NCBI GenBank assembly: GCA_947498065.1
Contig: CANMIS010000004.1
Span: forward strand, 124,001-188,000
Direction of reading: 5' to 3'
DNA from: an uncultured Erythrobacter sp.
GTDB taxonomy: Bacteria; Pseudomonadota; Alphaproteobacteria; Sphingomonadales; Sphingomonadaceae
Length of the DNA: 64,000 nucleotides
Part shown: one piece after another, positions 1 to 10,949 of the stretch
Layout: each line of letters starts with the position of its first letter
Position numbering within the stretch: the stretch's first letter is position 1
Notes under the pieces: model-generated
Told to the model about the DNA's origin: nothing
The model's database searches: none
The model's input: the letters and a program-made list of their open reading frames with translations, nothing else
Translations under genes and position numbers: made by a program

Positions 1-151
1 CGCGAAAGGCGCAGCCTTTGCCATGCTCGGCTCAAGCTCGCTCGCCGTGCTTGGCTTCTTCGTGGTGGTGCTGAACCTGCGCGAGATCAAAATTGCCGTC
101 GCGCCTGATGGCGAGGCGGAGCTCAATAAGCCCGATCGCCCCGCCCCTTAG
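1..151 (+). CDS. C-terminal end of an unknown membrane protein (partial)
   Basis: An open frame enters from the left edge (codons start at base 2) and stops at TAG 149-151. The visible tail of about 49 residues has one strongly hydrophobic stretch, a likely transmembrane helix, followed by a short polar, proline-rich end. It converges on gcvPB with only 10 bases between the stop codons. The family cannot be recognised from this fragment. Confidence 0.5.
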   Translation, partial: AKGAAFAMLGSSSLAVLGFFVVVLNLREIKIAVAPDGEAELNKPDRPAP

Positions 152-161
152 GCTCTACCGC

Positions 162-1733
162 TTAAGCTGAGGGCTCAGGATCCTGCCATGCCAGCTTCGG
201 TTTGCGCGCAGCCTGCGTCTCATCGAGCCTGCGGCGCGGCGCATAATATGGCGCCTGCTTCATGGTCTCGTCACCGGCCAGCGCGCGCTCTGTTACACTG
301 CGGAACGCTGTGATGAACTGATCAATGCTCGCTTTGCTTTCCGTCTCAGTCGGCTCGACCAGCATCGCGCCATGCACCACCAGCGGGAAGTATACGGTCA
401 TCGGGTGATAGCCCTCGTCGATCAGCGCTTTCGCCAGATCTTGCGTGGATAGGCCGCCACCAAAGTCCTTATCGCCAAACAACGCCTCGTGCATGCACGG
501 CCCGCTGTCTGCGAACGGCGCATGCAGGATGTCCTCCAGACTGCGCAGCACGTAATTCGCATTGAGCACCGCGTCTTCGGCGACCTGCTTTAGGCCGTCG
601 GCCCCGTGACTCAGCATATAGGTGAGCGCGCGGGTGAACATACCCATCTGGCCGTGGAACGCCGTCATCCGGCCAAAGCTCTGCCCGCGATGCTTGCGGC
701 CCTCTTCTTCGACCAGCTCATAGCTGTCGTCAGCAGTTTTGCGCACCACCGGCAGCGGGGCAAAGTCCTTCAGCGCTTCTGAGAACACCACCGGGCCAGA
801 GCCAGGACCACCGCCGCCATGCGGAGTGGAGAAGGTCTTGTGCAGATTGATGTGCATCGCATCCACGCCGAGATCGCCGGGCCGCACCCGACCGACAATC
901 GCGTTGAAATTCGCGCCGTCGCAATAGACATATCCGCCCACGGCATGGACCGCATCGGCAATCTCGCGGAAATCCTTTTCAAACAATCCGCAGGTGTTGG
1001 GATTGGTGATCATCACCGCTGCCACATCGGGCGCGAGCCGGGCTTTGATCGCCTCCAGATCCACGCGCCCTTCTGGGGTGGCGGGAATATCCTCCACCTT
1101 GTAGCCCGCAAAGGCAGCGGTCGCTGGGTTGGTGCCATGCGCGCTTTCCGGCACCAGCACGACTTGGCGTGCATCGCCGCGCGCGGTGTGCGCAGCGCGG
1201 ATCGCCAGGATACCGCACAGCTCGCCATGTGCGCCCGCTTTCGGGCTCATCGCGACGCCGGGCATGCCGGTCAGCTTCATGAGCCAATCGCCCAGCTCAT
1301 GGATCACTTGCAACGCGCCCTGCACCGATTGCTGCGGCGCAAGCGGGTGAATATCGGCAAAGCCCGGAAGCCGCGCGACTTTCTCATTAAGCCGCGGATT
1401 GTGCTTCATCGTGCAGCTGCCGAGCGGGAAGAAGCCCAGATCGATGCCGTAGTTTTGGCGGCTCAGTCGGGTGTAATGGCGGACCGTCTCTGGCTCGGTA
1501 AGCCCAACGAGACCAATTGGATCACTGCGATCGAACCCGCCTAGGCGGTTAGGCGCGTCGGGATCAATCTCCGGCAGATCAACGCCGGTTGTTTCAGCAT
1601 GGCCAATCTCAAAGATCAGCGGCTCTTCAAGCATCAAAGCACGGTTGCCGGTCGTCGTCGACGGGCCATTGTGCAGGCCGTCTTCGCTCACTTGCATCTC
1701 AGGCTTCCAGCCAGATTTGTTGGGCGCGTTCAT
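162..1733 (-). CDS. gcvPB: Glycine dehydrogenase (decarboxylating) subunit 2, P-protein beta half
   Basis: C-terminal half of a split P-protein of the glycine cleavage system, 523 residues. It holds the pyridoxal-phosphate site that decarboxylates glycine and passes the aminomethyl group to the lipoyl arm of GcvH in the cytoplasm. The PLP lysine is K299 in the motif [15 protein letters not shown], and the glycine-rich loop that follows is intact. Two-subunit P-proteins are common in Alphaproteobacteria and many other bacteria, whereas E. coli has one fused chain. The ATG overlaps the stop of gcvPA by four bases (ATGA), so the two are probably translationally coupled and made in equal amounts. 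It is the last gene of the riboswitch-controlled operon. Confidence 0.95.
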   Translation of the reverse strand: MNAPNKSGWKPEMQVSEDGLHNGPSTTTGNRALMLEEPLIFEIGHAETTGVDLPEIDPDAPNRLGGFDRSDPIGLVGLTEPETVRHYTRLSRQNYGIDLGFFPLGSCTMKHNPRLNEKVARLPGFADIHPLAPQQSVQGALQVIHELGDWLMKLTGMPGVAMSPKAGAHGELCGILAIRAAHTARGDARQVVLVPESAHGTNPATAAFAGYKVEDIPATPEGRVDLEAIKARLAPDVAAVMITNPNTCGLFEKDFREIADAVHAVGGYVYCDGANFNAIVGRVRPGDLGVDAMHINLHKTFSTPHGGGGPGSGPVVFSEALKDFAPLPVVRKTADDSYELVEEEGRKHRGQSFGRMTAFHGQMGMFTRALTYMLSHGADGLKQVAEDAVLNANYVLRSLEDILHAPFADSGPCMHEALFGDKDFGGGLSTQDLAKALIDEGYHPMTVYFPLVVHGAMLVEPTETESKASIDQFITAFRSVTERALAGDETMKQAPYYAPRRRLDETQAARKPKLAWQDPEPSA

Positions 1734-3094
1734 GACAGCACTCCTTCCAGCTCTTTCGCCAGTGTTTCGATGTCTTCCTCTGTCGTCGTTTCAGTCACCG
1801 CGACCAGCAGAGCATCCTCCAGCCCCGCAACGCCTGGATAGAGCCGGTCAAGCGAAACGCCGCCCAGAACGCCGCGATCAGCCAAGCTGCGCACAACGTC
1901 GCGCGCCGGCTTGCCGCCGAGTTGCAGGGTGAATTCGTTGAAGAAGGCGCTGTTGAGAAGGCTCACACCGGGGATTTGCTCTAGCCGGTCCGCCGCAATG
2001 CAAGCCAGGCGGTGGTTCTCAGCCGCCAGTTCGCGCAGGCCCTTTTCACCGAGCAAGGTCATGTGAACATTGAACGCCAGCGCGCACAGGCCGGAATTGG
2101 TGCAGATGTTGGAGGTCGCCTTCTCGCGGCGAATATGCTGCTCGCGCGTGGAGAGCGTCAGCACAAAACCGCGCTTGCCCTCTGCATCCGTGGTCTCACC
2201 GCACAGCCGGCCCGGCATTTGCCGTACATGCTTGGGATCGCGCACTGCGAACAGGCCGAGGTAAGGCCCGCCAAATTGCAAGCCAACACCGATAGACTGC
2301 CCCTCACCCACAACGATGTCCGCGCCCATCTCACCCGGCGATTTGATCGCGCCCAGCGCGACCGGTTCTGTGTTCACCACCACTAGCAAAGCGCCCTTAG
2401 CATGCGCGGCGTCAGCCAGTTCGGTGAGGTCGGAGATGCGGCCAAGGATGTCGGGATATTGCACCACCACACAGGCGGTGTCGTCATCGATCCGGCTGAT
2501 CAGACCAGCATTGTCTGGCTCGGTCTGAATCGCGGGCATCGCATCGGCGATGGTGTCGCCGGTAAACTGCGCCATGGTTTTGACGACCTGACTGTAATGC
2601 GGATGCAGCGCGCCTGATAGCACCGCGCGGTGGCGGCGGGTGACGCGGCCAGCCATCGCCACCGCTTCCCAGCATGCCGTGGAACCATCATACATCGAGG
2701 CATTGGCGACCGCGCAGCCATAGAGCCGCGAGACCTGGCTCTGAAACTCGAACAGCATTTGCAGCGTGCCCTGAGCAATCTCAGGCTGATACGGAGTGTA
2801 TGCGGTTAGGAACTCACCGCGTTGGATCACCGTATCGACGCTGGCGGGAACATGGTGCCGGTAAGCCCCCGCACCCAGGAAGAATGGCGCATCACCTGCC
2901 GCCAAATTCTTATTCGCGCGCGCTTTCATATGCCGCTCAACCGTCATTTCAGAGGCGTGCATCGGCAGCTCGCGAATCGGGCCATCAAGCTGTGCCACGG
3001 CGGGCACATCGACGAACAGATCATCGATCGAATTGGCACCAATTTTCGCCAGCATATCGGCGCGATCAGTGTCGGTGAGAGGCAGGTAACGCAT
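1730..3094 (-). CDS. gcvPA: Glycine dehydrogenase (decarboxylating) subunit 1, P-protein alpha half
   Basis: N-terminal half of the split P-protein, 454 residues from the ATG at 3094 (protein begins [11 protein letters not shown]). That start was chosen over an upstream in-frame one at 3148 because GGAG lies seven bases before it and the sequence from there matches the family's usual N-terminus. It is a PLP-fold subunit that lacks the PLP lysine and completes the active site together with GcvPB. It ends inside the gcvPB start codon (four-base overlap). About 87 bases separate it from gcvH, with nothing notable between. Confidence 0.93.
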   Translation of the reverse strand: MRYLPLTDTDRADMLAKIGANSIDDLFVDVPAVAQLDGPIRELPMHASEMTVERHMKARANKNLAAGDAPFFLGAGAYRHHVPASVDTVIQRGEFLTAYTPYQPEIAQGTLQMLFEFQSQVSRLYGCAVANASMYDGSTACWEAVAMAGRVTRRHRAVLSGALHPHYSQVVKTMAQFTGDTIADAMPAIQTEPDNAGLISRIDDDTACVVVQYPDILGRISDLTELADAAHAKGALLVVVNTEPVALGAIKSPGEMGADIVVGEGQSIGVGLQFGGPYLGLFAVRDPKHVRQMPGRLCGETTDAEGKRGFVLTLSTREQHIRREKATSNICTNSGLCALAFNVHMTLLGEKGLRELAAENHRLACIAADRLEQIPGVSLLNSAFFNEFTLQLGGKPARDVVRSLADRGVLGGVSLDRLYPGVAGLEDALLVAVTETTTEEDIETLAKELEGVLS

Positions 3095-3181
3095 TGAGTA
3101 TTCTCCAGGCCGCTTCGCTAACGGAAAAGCGGTATCCCACCGCGCCATCAGTTACGGCGCGGCGCGCAATTCAGATGCCGA

Positions 3182-3553
3182 TTAAAGACTGTCGACGAAG
3201 GTCTTATAGCCCTTGTCATCCATCAAGCCTTCCAGCTCTCCGGTGTCGCTGATCGTCAGGCGGAAAAACCAGCCCTCTTCCTCGGGCGAGGTGTTGACCA
3301 GTGCGGGCTCATCTTCGAGCGAGGAATTGGTCTCGGTCACTTCGCCGGTAATCGGCGCGTAGACATCGCTTGCCGCCTTAACGCTTTCGACCACAGCGGC
3401 CTCGCCGCCTTTGTCGACCATTGCGCCCACATCGGGCAATTCGACGAACACGATATCGCCCAATTGTTCCTGCGCATAATCGGTGATGCCAACCGTGGCG
3501 GTTTCGCCTTCGACATCAATCCATTCATGTTCATCGGTGAAATAACGCGGCAT
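3182..3553 (-). CDS. gcvH: Glycine cleavage system H protein
   Basis: Lipoyl carrier of the glycine cleavage system, 123 residues, the normal family length. The lipoylation lysine is K59 in ESVKAASD. The protein shuttles the aminomethyl intermediate from P-protein to T-protein and then to lipoamide dehydrogenase. It lies only 5 bases after the gcvT stop, so it is in the same transcript and under the glycine riboswitch. Confidence 0.96.
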   Translation of the reverse strand: MPRYFTDEHEWIDVEGETATVGITDYAQEQLGDIVFVELPDVGAMVDKGGEAAVVESVKAASDVYAPITGEVTETNSSLEDEPALVNTSPEEEGWFFRLTISDTGELEGLMDDKGYKTFVDSL

Positions 3554-3558
3554 TGTGA

Positions 3559-4749
3559 TCAGCTCCCTCGGTAATAATTATGGGGTACAAATGGCATGGG
3601 TGAAACGGTGGCGGAGAGGCGCTTTGACCGCACCTCAATCTCTAGTGTTTGGTTCTCGCCCGCATGGGCGGGATCGACATAGGCCATAGCAATCGGAGCC
3701 CCAAGCGTGGGCGAGAAACCGCCGCTGGTGACAACGCCAATTTCCTTAGTCCCGGCAAACACCTTGGCCCCTTCGCGCGCAGGCATGCGGCCATCGATCT
3801 TGAGGCCAATGCGCATTTTCGCAGGGCCATTCGCGATCTCGTTCTGGACGCGCACTGCTCCTAGAAAGCCGCCTTCGCTACGGCGACGCTTGTTAATTCC
3901 AAAGATCAGCCCCGCTTCAATCGGGCTGATTTCCGGCGATAGATCATGACCATACAGCGGAAGGCCAGCTTCCAAACGGAGGCTATCGCGCGCACCGAGG
4001 CCAATCGGGCGAACCTCTGGCTCCGCACACAGCAGGGTCGCGATCTCTTCTGCCGCCTCTGCGGGAATCGAGATTTCAAACCCGTCCTCGCCAGTGTAGC
4101 CAGCGCGGGCAATCGTCACCACATGCCCAGCGATCTCGAACCGGCCAAAGCGCATGAAGGTCAGATCAGACAGAGCATATTCGCCCGTCGCATGGCGTGC
4201 GAGCGCATCGACAGCCTTGGGTCCTTGCAATGCAAGCAGTGCATGCTCGTCCATGTGGTGCAGCGTAATTGCATCGGGCAGATGTTCGCGCAGATGGCCG
4301 ATGTCATCCCATTTGGTCGCGCCATTCACCACAAGATACAGATTACCCGGCCAGCGCGAGACCATCAGGTCATCGAGCACACCGCCATTTTCATCGAGCA
4401 GCAGAGAATAGCGCTGGCGCCCGAGTTTCAAGGTTGAAAGATCAATCGGCAAGATCGCTTCGACGGCCTCGTCGAGCCCTTCGCCTGACAGCAAGACCTG
4501 CCCCATGTGGCTCACATCGAACAAACCGGCGCTGGTCCGCGTCCATTCATGCTCTGCGACGATGCCGCCGCCCTCGCCCGTATATTGGATCGGCATTTCA
4601 TAGCCTGCGAACTCGACCATGCGCGCGCCCTGAGCCCGATGCCATGCGTCTAGCGGCAGCTGCCCAATGGGCGGCGCGCCATCTTCCATATCGTCAGTGG
4701 TTTGATCGTCGCTCAATATCAGTCCCCGCACAGGCGTGCGACGCTCCAC
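3559..4749 (-). CDS. gcvT: Glycine cleavage system T protein (aminomethyltransferase)
   Basis: Transfers the methylene group from lipoyl-bound aminomethyl to tetrahydrofolate, releasing ammonia. The frame is up to 396 residues. The conserved core begins near LDAWHRAQGARMVEFAGYEMP and runs through the folate-binding N-terminal and barrel C-terminal domains. The start is uncertain. GTG at 4749 gives the longest form. TTG at 4716 (protein SDDQTTDD...) has GGGGA seven bases upstream and is the most attractive by ribosome site. ATG at 4689 has no clear site. First gene of the gcvT-H-PA-PB operon, directly behind a tandem glycine riboswitch. Confidence 0.93.
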   Translation of the reverse strand: MERRTPVRGLILSDDQTTDDMEDGAPPIGQLPLDAWHRAQGARMVEFAGYEMPIQYTGEGGGIVAEHEWTRTSAGLFDVSHMGQVLLSGEGLDEAVEAILPIDLSTLKLGRQRYSLLLDENGGVLDDLMVSRWPGNLYLVVNGATKWDDIGHLREHLPDAITLHHMDEHALLALQGPKAVDALARHATGEYALSDLTFMRFGRFEIAGHVVTIARAGYTGEDGFEISIPAEAAEEIATLLCAEPEVRPIGLGARDSLRLEAGLPLYGHDLSPEISPIEAGLIFGINKRRRSEGGFLGAVRVQNEIANGPAKMRIGLKIDGRMPAREGAKVFAGTKEIGVVTSGGFSPTLGAPIAMAYVDPAHAGENQTLEIEVRSKRLSATVSPMPFVPHNYYRGS

Positions 4750-4771
4750 TATTGAAGCGCCGTGTCATCCT

Positions 4772-4985
4772 GCCCCCTCTGTCGGGAAACCTGAGAGCTT
4801 AGCTTAGCCTTGCCTTACGGCGCGGCGAGCCTTCCCCTTCGGTGGCCTTGCGAAAGCTCGCAAGAGCGCTTTCCAGAGTGCCCATTCCAGCGCGGTCCGT
4901 TTGCCTGAGAGTTTCCGGGGCGGTTGCTCCTTCGGCGCCTTGCCCGAATGCCTTGGAGGGCAAATCGGCCAAATCTCTCCCGCGA
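4772..4985 (-). ncRNA. Tandem glycine riboswitch
   Basis: Read on the minus strand, the leader of gcvT contains two glycine aptamer signatures in a row. The first has GCGGGAGAGA, then GCGCCGAAGGAGCAA, then GGAAACTCTCAGGCAA followed by ACGGACCGC. The second has ACCGAAGGGGAAGGC and AAGCTCTCAGGTTTCCCGACAGAGGGGG-type 3' sequence (key blocks CTCTCAGG and GACAGAGG). This is the classic gcvT motif in its two-aptamer arrangement and is expected to switch the downstream operon on when glycine is high. A possible promoter (TTGACG at 5042-5047, AACATG at 5019-5024 on the forward map, spacer 17) lies just upstream. The expression platform lies between 4772 and the gcvT start. Confidence 0.92.
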
Positions 4986-5091
4986 AAGATGCCAGAATCA
5001 CTTCTGACGGGCATGCGTCATGTTGCGCATGCGAAGGGGTGCGTCAATCTCCGCCAAGCATTATCCGGGAAAACGCGAAACAATCGTGCGA

Positions 5092-6303
5092 TCAGTTGGA
5101 GTTTTGCTCCGCGAGCAGCGCTTGAGCGCGCTTCATCAGGTCTTTTTCGCGCTGTGAGAACCCGCCCTCATCTTCGGCCCCTTGGCGCGGAGGAACAGCG
5201 GTGGTGAAGTAAGCTATTCCCGTGCCACCGACTGCGTCGAGCCACAGCCCTGAACGAAGACCATAGGCTTCACCTGCATGGCCAATGCGCGACAAACCGT
5301 CATCGAAGAGCCCATCGGAACACGTTTCTTGGGGGGCCTCAATCATTTGAACGCCAAGTCCGTAAACACAAAAGAACTCCTGTCCTGGCTCAGGTTTATG
5401 CATCATCGAAAAAATAAACATGCCAAGTGAGTCAAATGACAGGAAACTGTCGGTATGGCGTTTGGTCAATTCCTGCCCGATCTTGGCCAGATTCATCATT
5501 CCGATCCGCACCCCACCTTGGGGTGAGAAGATCGAGGCATTGGTTCCGGGAACGTAGCTATCGAGATCGCATGCAGTGCCCTCCTTCACGGGTACAGTGC
5601 AATTGGGCGGCAGATCACTTGGCTCATCGCGGGCGACTTCGCCAGTATCGCGGTAAAGCGTGACGGCACGGCTTGCCTGATCCTCGCTGCACCCAATCCA
5701 GTTGAGACATGCTTCGATGCCCAGCGGTGCAAACACAGTGCGCTCCACAATGCGGTCATATCGCTCACCCGTGGCCGCCTCGAGCACGGACGCCACAACA
5801 GGCGATCCGAGGTTCGCGTATTCAAACTGAGCCTCTCCAGGAGGACTCTCGGCATACCACGCCTCTGGCTCAGCAAGTTTCGCCTCCAGGCTTTCGTCGA
5901 GCGGGATCACATAGCCCGCATTGTCGCGCAGGCCGGATCGGTGGGACAGCAATTGCGCCAAAGTCACCTTGGCATCGGGGAAATTGGGCGAGCGAACCTG
6001 CCAGCCCAAATAGTCCGAAACATCCGCATCCAGATCGACCTTGCCCTCATCGACCAGCCGCAAGGTCGCCAGCGCCATGATCAGTTTGGAAATGCTGGCG
6101 ATGCGCACGGGGTCATTGGCTTCGACCGCCTCGCCCCTCTCCCGATTGCGCACGCCCTCGACAATCAGCGGCGTGATCGTCTCTCGATCGAACGCCACCA
6201 CCACCGTCGCGGGCGGCGGACCGGCGTCAATGTCCGGTATCGTCGTGCAGGCCGATGTCATCGGCAGAGCAAGGAGCAGCGGAGCAAGCAGTCGAGCATA
6301 CAT
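5092..6303 (-). CDS. Serine hydrolase of the beta-lactamase/EstB family, lipoprotein
   Basis: 403-residue protein of the class C beta-lactamase-like (Pfam Beta-lactamase) superfamily. The start at ATG 6303 gives a signal peptide MYARLLAPLLLALPMTSAC with a lipobox ending in C, so it is probably membrane anchored in the envelope. The catalytic SxxK is S70-I-S-K73, and a YAN motif (YANLGSP) matches the second catalytic motif. Members act as esterases, D-amino-acid peptidases or penicillin-binding-like hydrolases; the substrate cannot be told from sequence. A longer in-frame extension to 6501 would run into metH and lacks the signal peptide, so it was not used. Same strand as metH upstream, 31 bases after it. 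Confidence 0.8.
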   Translation of the reverse strand: MYARLLAPLLLALPMTSACTTIPDIDAGPPPATVVVAFDRETITPLIVEGVRNRERGEAVEANDPVRIASISKLIMALATLRLVDEGKVDLDADVSDYLGWQVRSPNFPDAKVTLAQLLSHRSGLRDNAGYVIPLDESLEAKLAEPEAWYAESPPGEAQFEYANLGSPVVASVLEAATGERYDRIVERTVFAPLGIEACLNWIGCSEDQASRAVTLYRDTGEVARDEPSDLPPNCTVPVKEGTACDLDSYVPGTNASIFSPQGGVRIGMMNLAKIGQELTKRHTDSFLSFDSLGMFIFSMMHKPEPGQEFFCVYGLGVQMIEAPQETCSDGLFDDGLSRIGHAGEAYGLRSGLWLDAVGGTGIAYFTTAVPPRQGAEDEGGFSQREKDLMKRAQALLAEQNSN

Positions 6304-6334
6304 GGCCCGAGCATTGCCGCTAAACCTCGCACAA

Positions 6335-8977
6335 TCAATCCAAATTAGGACGCAGCCAGCGTTCCGCCGTCGCGATATCAACCCCGCGCCGCGCTGCATA
6401 GTCTTCCAGCTGATCGCGCCCGACGCGCGCAACGCCGAAATATTGCGATTCCGGGTGCCCGAAATAGAAGCCTGAGACGGCCGCCGTCGGGTACATCGCA
6501 AAACTCTCGGTCAGCGTCAGGCCGACATTCTTCTCTGCTTCGAGCAGCTCAAAAAGGATCGGCTTAAGCGAGTGGTCCGGACACGCGGGATAGCCCGGCG
6601 CCGGGCGAATGCCGCGATATTGCTCTTTAATCAGCGCTTCATTGGTCAGCTGCTCACCGGGCGCATAGCCCCACAGATCGGTGCGCGTGTGCAGGTGCAA
6701 TCGCTCGGCAAAGGCCTCGGCAAACCGGTCCGCCAGCGCCTTCAGCAGGATATCGGAATAGTCATCCTTATCCGCTTGGAAGCGGGCCGAATACGGCTCA
6801 ATCCCGTGAATGCCGACCGCAAAGCCGCCGATCCAATCGCCATCGGGATCGATAAAGTCGGCAAGGCACATATTGGCCCGGTCGCGCGATTTCTTCACCT
6901 GCTGGCGCAAGAATGGCAGCGTCACATGCTCCTCACGCCGGACGCGGTGGATCGTCACGTCATCGCCGTCGCGCGCGCACGGCCAAAGGCCCGCAACGCC
7001 GCGCGCGGTCAGCCATTTTTCCGCAATGATCTGGTCGAGCATGGCGTTGGCATCGTCGAACAGCTGGCTGGCAGTTTCGCCGACCACGTCATCCGTCAGG
7101 ATCGCAGGATAATTGCCATGCAGCTCCCAAGCGCGGAAGAACGGCGTCCAATCGATATATTGCCTGAGGTCCGCCAGATCCCAATCGTCAAACACATGCA
7201 CCCCTGGATTGAGCGGCGGCGCGGGTTTGTCACTGAGGTAGGCATCGTAATAATTGGCCCGTGCATCTTCGAGAGACAGCAGCACGCTCGGCGTCTTGCC
7301 CGCCCGCGCTTCGCGAACCTTGGTGTATTCCCCGGCGGTGTCGCCAACGAAACCGTCGCGCTGGGTGTCAGACAGCAGCTTGCTCGCCACGCCAACCGCG
7401 CGGCTGGCATCAAGCACATGAATCACCGGGCCTTCGTAAGCCGGATCGATCTTCAGCGCGGTGTGAACCTTGCTGGTGGTCGCGCCGCCGATCAGCAGCG
7501 GCATTGTCATTTCCGCGCGCTGCATTTCTTCGGCCACGGTCACCATCTCATCAAGCGAGGGCGTAATCAGGCCGGATAGGCCGATCATATCAACATTGTT
7601 GTCGTTCGCCGTTTCCAAGATTTTCGGCCACGGCACCATCACGCCAAGGTCGATCACCTCATAGCCATTGCATTGCAGTACAACGCCAACGATGTTCTTA
7701 CCAATATCGTGCACGTCTCCCTTTACGGTCGCCATGATGATCTTGCCTTTGGCCTTACGCTCAGCCTCCGGCAGCAGATCCTTCTCAGCCTCGATAAACG
7801 GGATGAGATGCGCGACGGCCTTTTTCATAACGCGCGCGGACTTCACTACTTGCGGTAGGAACATTTTGCCGCTGCCAAACAGATCGCCAACGACATTCAT
7901 GCCGTCCATCAGCGGGCCTTCGATCACTTCAATCGGGCGGCCGCCGGCGTCGGCCGTGGCGCTGCGCATTTCCTCAGTATCATCGACGATATGCGCATCG
8001 ATCCCTTTGACCAGCGCATGTTCCAGCCGCTTGCGAACTTCCCAGCCGCGCCATTCCGCCGCCTGCTTATCGTCTTCCTTTGATTTGCCTTTGAAGCTTT
8101 CAGCCAGGTTGATCAGCCGCTCGGTCGCGCTGTCTTCGCCTTCCACCGGGCGCATCAGGATCACATCCTCGCACGCATCGCGCAGCACGGGATCAATCGT
8201 GTCATAGACATCCAATTGCCCAGCGTTGACGATCGCCATGTCGAGTCCCGCGGGGATAGCGTGATAGAGAAAGACAGAGTGCATCGCGCGGCGCACCGTC
8301 TCGTTGCCGCGAAAGCTGAATGAGAGGTTGGACAGCCCGCCGCTGGTCTTCACATGCGGGCACGCCGACTTGATCTCGCGCACGGCCTCGATGAAGTCGA
8401 GACCATAACGGTCATGCTCTTCAATGCCGGTGGCGACCGCGAAAACATTGGGATCAAAGATGATATCTTCCGGCGGAAAACCGATGCCGGTGAGCAGCTC
8501 GTAGGCGCGGCTGCAAATCTCAACCTTGCGCGCCTTAGTGTCCGCCTGGCCGGTCTCGTCAAACGCCATCACAACCACAGCTGCGCCGTAAGCCATGCAT
8601 TTGCGCGCTTGCTCCAGGAACGGCTCTTCGCCTTCCTTCATCGAAATTGAGTTCACAATCGGCTTGCCGGAAACGCATTTGAGACCAGCCTCGATCACCT
8701 CCCATTTGGAGCTGTCGATCATCACCGGAACGCGCGCGATGTCAGGCTCCGCCGCGATCAGTTTGAGGAACGTCGTCATGGCGTGGACCGCATCGAGCAG
8801 TCCCTCGTCCATATTGACGTCGATCACCTGCGCGCCGTTTTCGACCTGCTGCCGCGCGACCTCGACCGCCGCGGCGTAATCATCCGCCATGATGAGCTTC
8901 TTGAACCGGGCGCTGCCGGTGACATTGGTGCGCTCACCAACATTGATGAAACGGGCTGTGGAATTCTGCTGGCTCAT
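6335..8977 (-). CDS. metH: Methionine synthase, cobalamin-dependent, C-terminal part (folate, B12 and activation domains)
   Basis: 880 residues. It carries the pterin-binding domain at the N-terminus ([16 protein letters not shown]), the cap and B12-binding domain with the cobalt-ligand motif [11 protein letters not shown] (H423), and the AdoMet activation domain near the C-terminus ([20 protein letters not shown]). It lacks the homocysteine/zinc domain, which is encoded separately just upstream. Together the two chains equal one full MetH and methylate homocysteine with methyl-THF. The start at ATG 8977 overlaps the stop of the upstream gene by one base (TGATG). A much longer frame to 9145 would overlap that gene and was rejected. 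Confidence 0.95.
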   Translation of the reverse strand: MSQQNSTARFINVGERTNVTGSARFKKLIMADDYAAAVEVARQQVENGAQVIDVNMDEGLLDAVHAMTTFLKLIAAEPDIARVPVMIDSSKWEVIEAGLKCVSGKPIVNSISMKEGEEPFLEQARKCMAYGAAVVVMAFDETGQADTKARKVEICSRAYELLTGIGFPPEDIIFDPNVFAVATGIEEHDRYGLDFIEAVREIKSACPHVKTSGGLSNLSFSFRGNETVRRAMHSVFLYHAIPAGLDMAIVNAGQLDVYDTIDPVLRDACEDVILMRPVEGEDSATERLINLAESFKGKSKEDDKQAAEWRGWEVRKRLEHALVKGIDAHIVDDTEEMRSATADAGGRPIEVIEGPLMDGMNVVGDLFGSGKMFLPQVVKSARVMKKAVAHLIPFIEAEKDLLPEAERKAKGKIIMATVKGDVHDIGKNIVGVVLQCNGYEVIDLGVMVPWPKILETANDNNVDMIGLSGLITPSLDEMVTVAEEMQRAEMTMPLLIGGATTSKVHTALKIDPAYEGPVIHVLDASRAVGVASKLLSDTQRDGFVGDTAGEYTKVREARAGKTPSVLLSLEDARANYYDAYLSDKPAPPLNPGVHVFDDWDLADLRQYIDWTPFFRAWELHGNYPAILTDDVVGETASQLFDDANAMLDQIIAEKWLTARGVAGLWPCARDGDDVTIHRVRREEHVTLPFLRQQVKKSRDRANMCLADFIDPDGDWIGGFAVGIHGIEPYSARFQADKDDYSDILLKALADRFAEAFAERLHLHTRTDLWGYAPGEQLTNEALIKEQYRGIRPAPGYPACPDHSLKPILFELLEAEKNVGLTLTESFAMYPTAAVSGFYFGHPESQYFGVARVGRDQLEDYAARRGVDIATAERWLRPNLD

Positions 8978-10023
8978 CAGGCCGCTACCGTGAAGGGTTC
9001 GAGGCCAGCAAGCCGCATGGCCGTTTCGGGCGTGGGCACTTGGCGCGGGGCGAGACCTGCGACCGCATCGGCAATCGCCTGGATGTGCGCTGGTGAAGAC
9101 CCGCAGCACCCGCCCAGAATGTTGGCCTGACCGTGTTCCGCCCATTGCTTGACCAGACCAGCTGTGGTTTCTGGCATTTCGTCATATTCGCCTAGCTCAT
9201 TAGGCAGGCCGGCATTGGGATAAGCCATCAACAAGGTGTCGGCGATGCCCGAGAGAACCTGAACATGCGGGCGCAATTGATCCGCACCAAAGCTGCAATT
9301 GAGGCCGATGGTGATCGGATTGGCGTGGCGCACCGCATACCAGAATGCCTCGACCGTATGGCCGGACAAATTGCGGCCCGACAGATCGGTGAGCGTCATC
9401 GAAATCATCACTGGCACTTCGCGGCCCAGATCTGCTTCCAGCTGCTTCACCGCCATTATGCCTGCCTTGGCATTCAGCGTGTCGAACACGGTTTCGATCA
9501 GGATGAAGTCGCACCCACCCTCGATCAGAGCGGAGGCCTGTTCCTTGTAGACGGCGGTCAGCTCGTCAAAGTCAATCTCGCGAAAGCCGGGGTCTTCGAC
9601 ATCGGGGCTGAGCGACAGAGTCTTATTGGTCGGGCCAATTGCGCCTGCGACAAAGCGCGGACGGCCGTCTTTCGCCGCATATTCATCCGCCAATGCGCGG
9701 GCGATTTTGCCGCTGGCGATGTTGATCGCGGCCACCTGATCCTCGGCGGCGTAATCCGCTTGGCTGATCCGGTTGGCCGAGAATGTGTTGGTGGAGATCA
9801 CGTCCGATCCCGAATCCAAATAGCTGCGCGTGATGTCTTGAATCACATCGGGCCGTGTCAGGGCGAGAATGTCATTATTGCCCTTTTGATCGGCCTTAAG
9901 ACCCAGATCACCGGCATAGTCCTCTTCGGTCAGTTTGCGCTCCTGGATTTGCGTCCCGAACGCCCCGTCAAAGATCAGCACGCGCTCACCGGCTTGCTCC
10001 AAAAGAGCTTCCCGCGCTGTCAT
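8977..10023 (-). CDS. metH: Methionine synthase N-terminal part: homocysteine S-methyltransferase domain protein
   Basis: 348-residue stand-alone homocysteine-binding barrel of MetH (Pfam S-methyl_trans). The zinc-binding cysteines are visible in GLNCSFGAD and in GGCCGSS (C306/C307). It supplies activated homocysteine to the cobalamin subunit encoded next. Start ATG 10023 lies inside the metF stop (ATGA overlap). Splitting of MetH into two adjacent genes recurs in several alphaproteobacterial groups, so this is a natural arrangement and not a frameshift: the two frames are joined by a clean TGATG junction and each has an intact terminus. Confidence 0.93.
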   Translation of the reverse strand: MTAREALLEQAGERVLIFDGAFGTQIQERKLTEEDYAGDLGLKADQKGNNDILALTRPDVIQDITRSYLDSGSDVISTNTFSANRISQADYAAEDQVAAINIASGKIARALADEYAAKDGRPRFVAGAIGPTNKTLSLSPDVEDPGFREIDFDELTAVYKEQASALIEGGCDFILIETVFDTLNAKAGIMAVKQLEADLGREVPVMISMTLTDLSGRNLSGHTVEAFWYAVRHANPITIGLNCSFGADQLRPHVQVLSGIADTLLMAYPNAGLPNELGEYDEMPETTAGLVKQWAEHGQANILGGCCGSSPAHIQAIADAVAGLAPRQVPTPETAMRLAGLEPFTVAA

Positions 10024-10949
10024 GCCGCTTCTCCCACCGGACGCTTGCCGAGCATGTGGCAAATCGCATAACTCAGCTCCGCTCGGTTAAGCGTGTAAAA
10101 ATGGAACTGGCGCACACCGCCCGCATAAAGCTTGCGGCACAGCTCTGCGGCAATCGTTGCAGAGACCAGCTGGCGCGCAGCTGGGCGTTCGTCCAATCCG
10201 TCAAACAGGCCCTCCATCCAGCCGGGTATCGCCGTGCCGCACATGCCGGACATGCGCTGGACCGCAGCAAAGCTCATCACTGGCATAATGCCGGGCACAA
10301 TCTCGCCATTGATCCCGGCCGCCGCCGCCTTGTCGCGGAAGCGGAAGAAGCACTCTGGCTCGAAGAAGAACTGAGTGATGGCGCGGGTTGCGCCTGCCTC
10401 AAACTTCGCTTTCAAATTGTCGATATCGGCCTGCGCATCAGGGGAATCCGGGTGAACTTCAGGGTAAGCCGCAACGGATATCTCGAAATCGGCGACCTTC
10501 TTTAGACCCGCAATCAGCTCCACCGCATTGGCGTATCCACCGGGGTGCGGCGTGTATCCGCCCGCGTCCTCGGGCGGGTCTCCGCGCAAGGCAACGATAT
10601 GGCGAATGCCGCTTTCCCAATAATGCCGCGCCACCGCATCAACCTCTTCGCGGGTTGCGTTGACGCAGGTCAGGTGCGCAGCGGCTGGAATATTCGCTTC
10701 GTTCTGGATCCGCACGACTTGCTCATGGGTCCGCTCGCGCGTCGATCCACCGGCACCATAGGTCACCGAGACAAAGCGCGGCCCCAGCGGGGAGAGCGTG
10801 TCGACACTGCTCCACAAGGTCTCTGCCATCTTCTCCGATTTGGGCGGGAAGAATTCAAAGCTGATATCAATGTCGCCGGGCAATCCGGAGAAAAGCGGCG
10901 TATCCAAAGCCGTGCGCGCTTCATGCATTTGATCGAGGGTCGGGCTCAC
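10020..10949 (-). CDS. metF: Methylenetetrahydrofolate reductase
   Basis: 309-residue FAD-dependent reductase that makes the 5-methyl-THF used by MetH. Family signatures include ISFEFFPPKS near the N-terminus and HLTCVNATREEVD, with AQFFFEPECFFRF-like sequence in the second half. It overlaps its upstream neighbour (ArsR fusion) and downstream neighbour (metH N-part) by four bases each. All four genes are therefore tightly coupled on one transcript dedicated to the methyl branch of the methionine cycle. Confidence 0.95.
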   Translation of the reverse strand: MSPTLDQMHEARTALDTPLFSGLPGDIDISFEFFPPKSEKMAETLWSSVDTLSPLGPRFVSVTYGAGGSTRERTHEQVVRIQNEANIPAAAHLTCVNATREEVDAVARHYWESGIRHIVALRGDPPEDAGGYTPHPGGYANAVELIAGLKKVADFEISVAAYPEVHPDSPDAQADIDNLKAKFEAGATRAITQFFFEPECFFRFRDKAAAAGINGEIVPGIMPVMSFAAVQRMSGMCGTAIPGWMEGLFDGLDERPAARQLVSATIAAELCRKLYAGGVRQFHFYTLNRAELSYAICHMLGKRPVGEAA

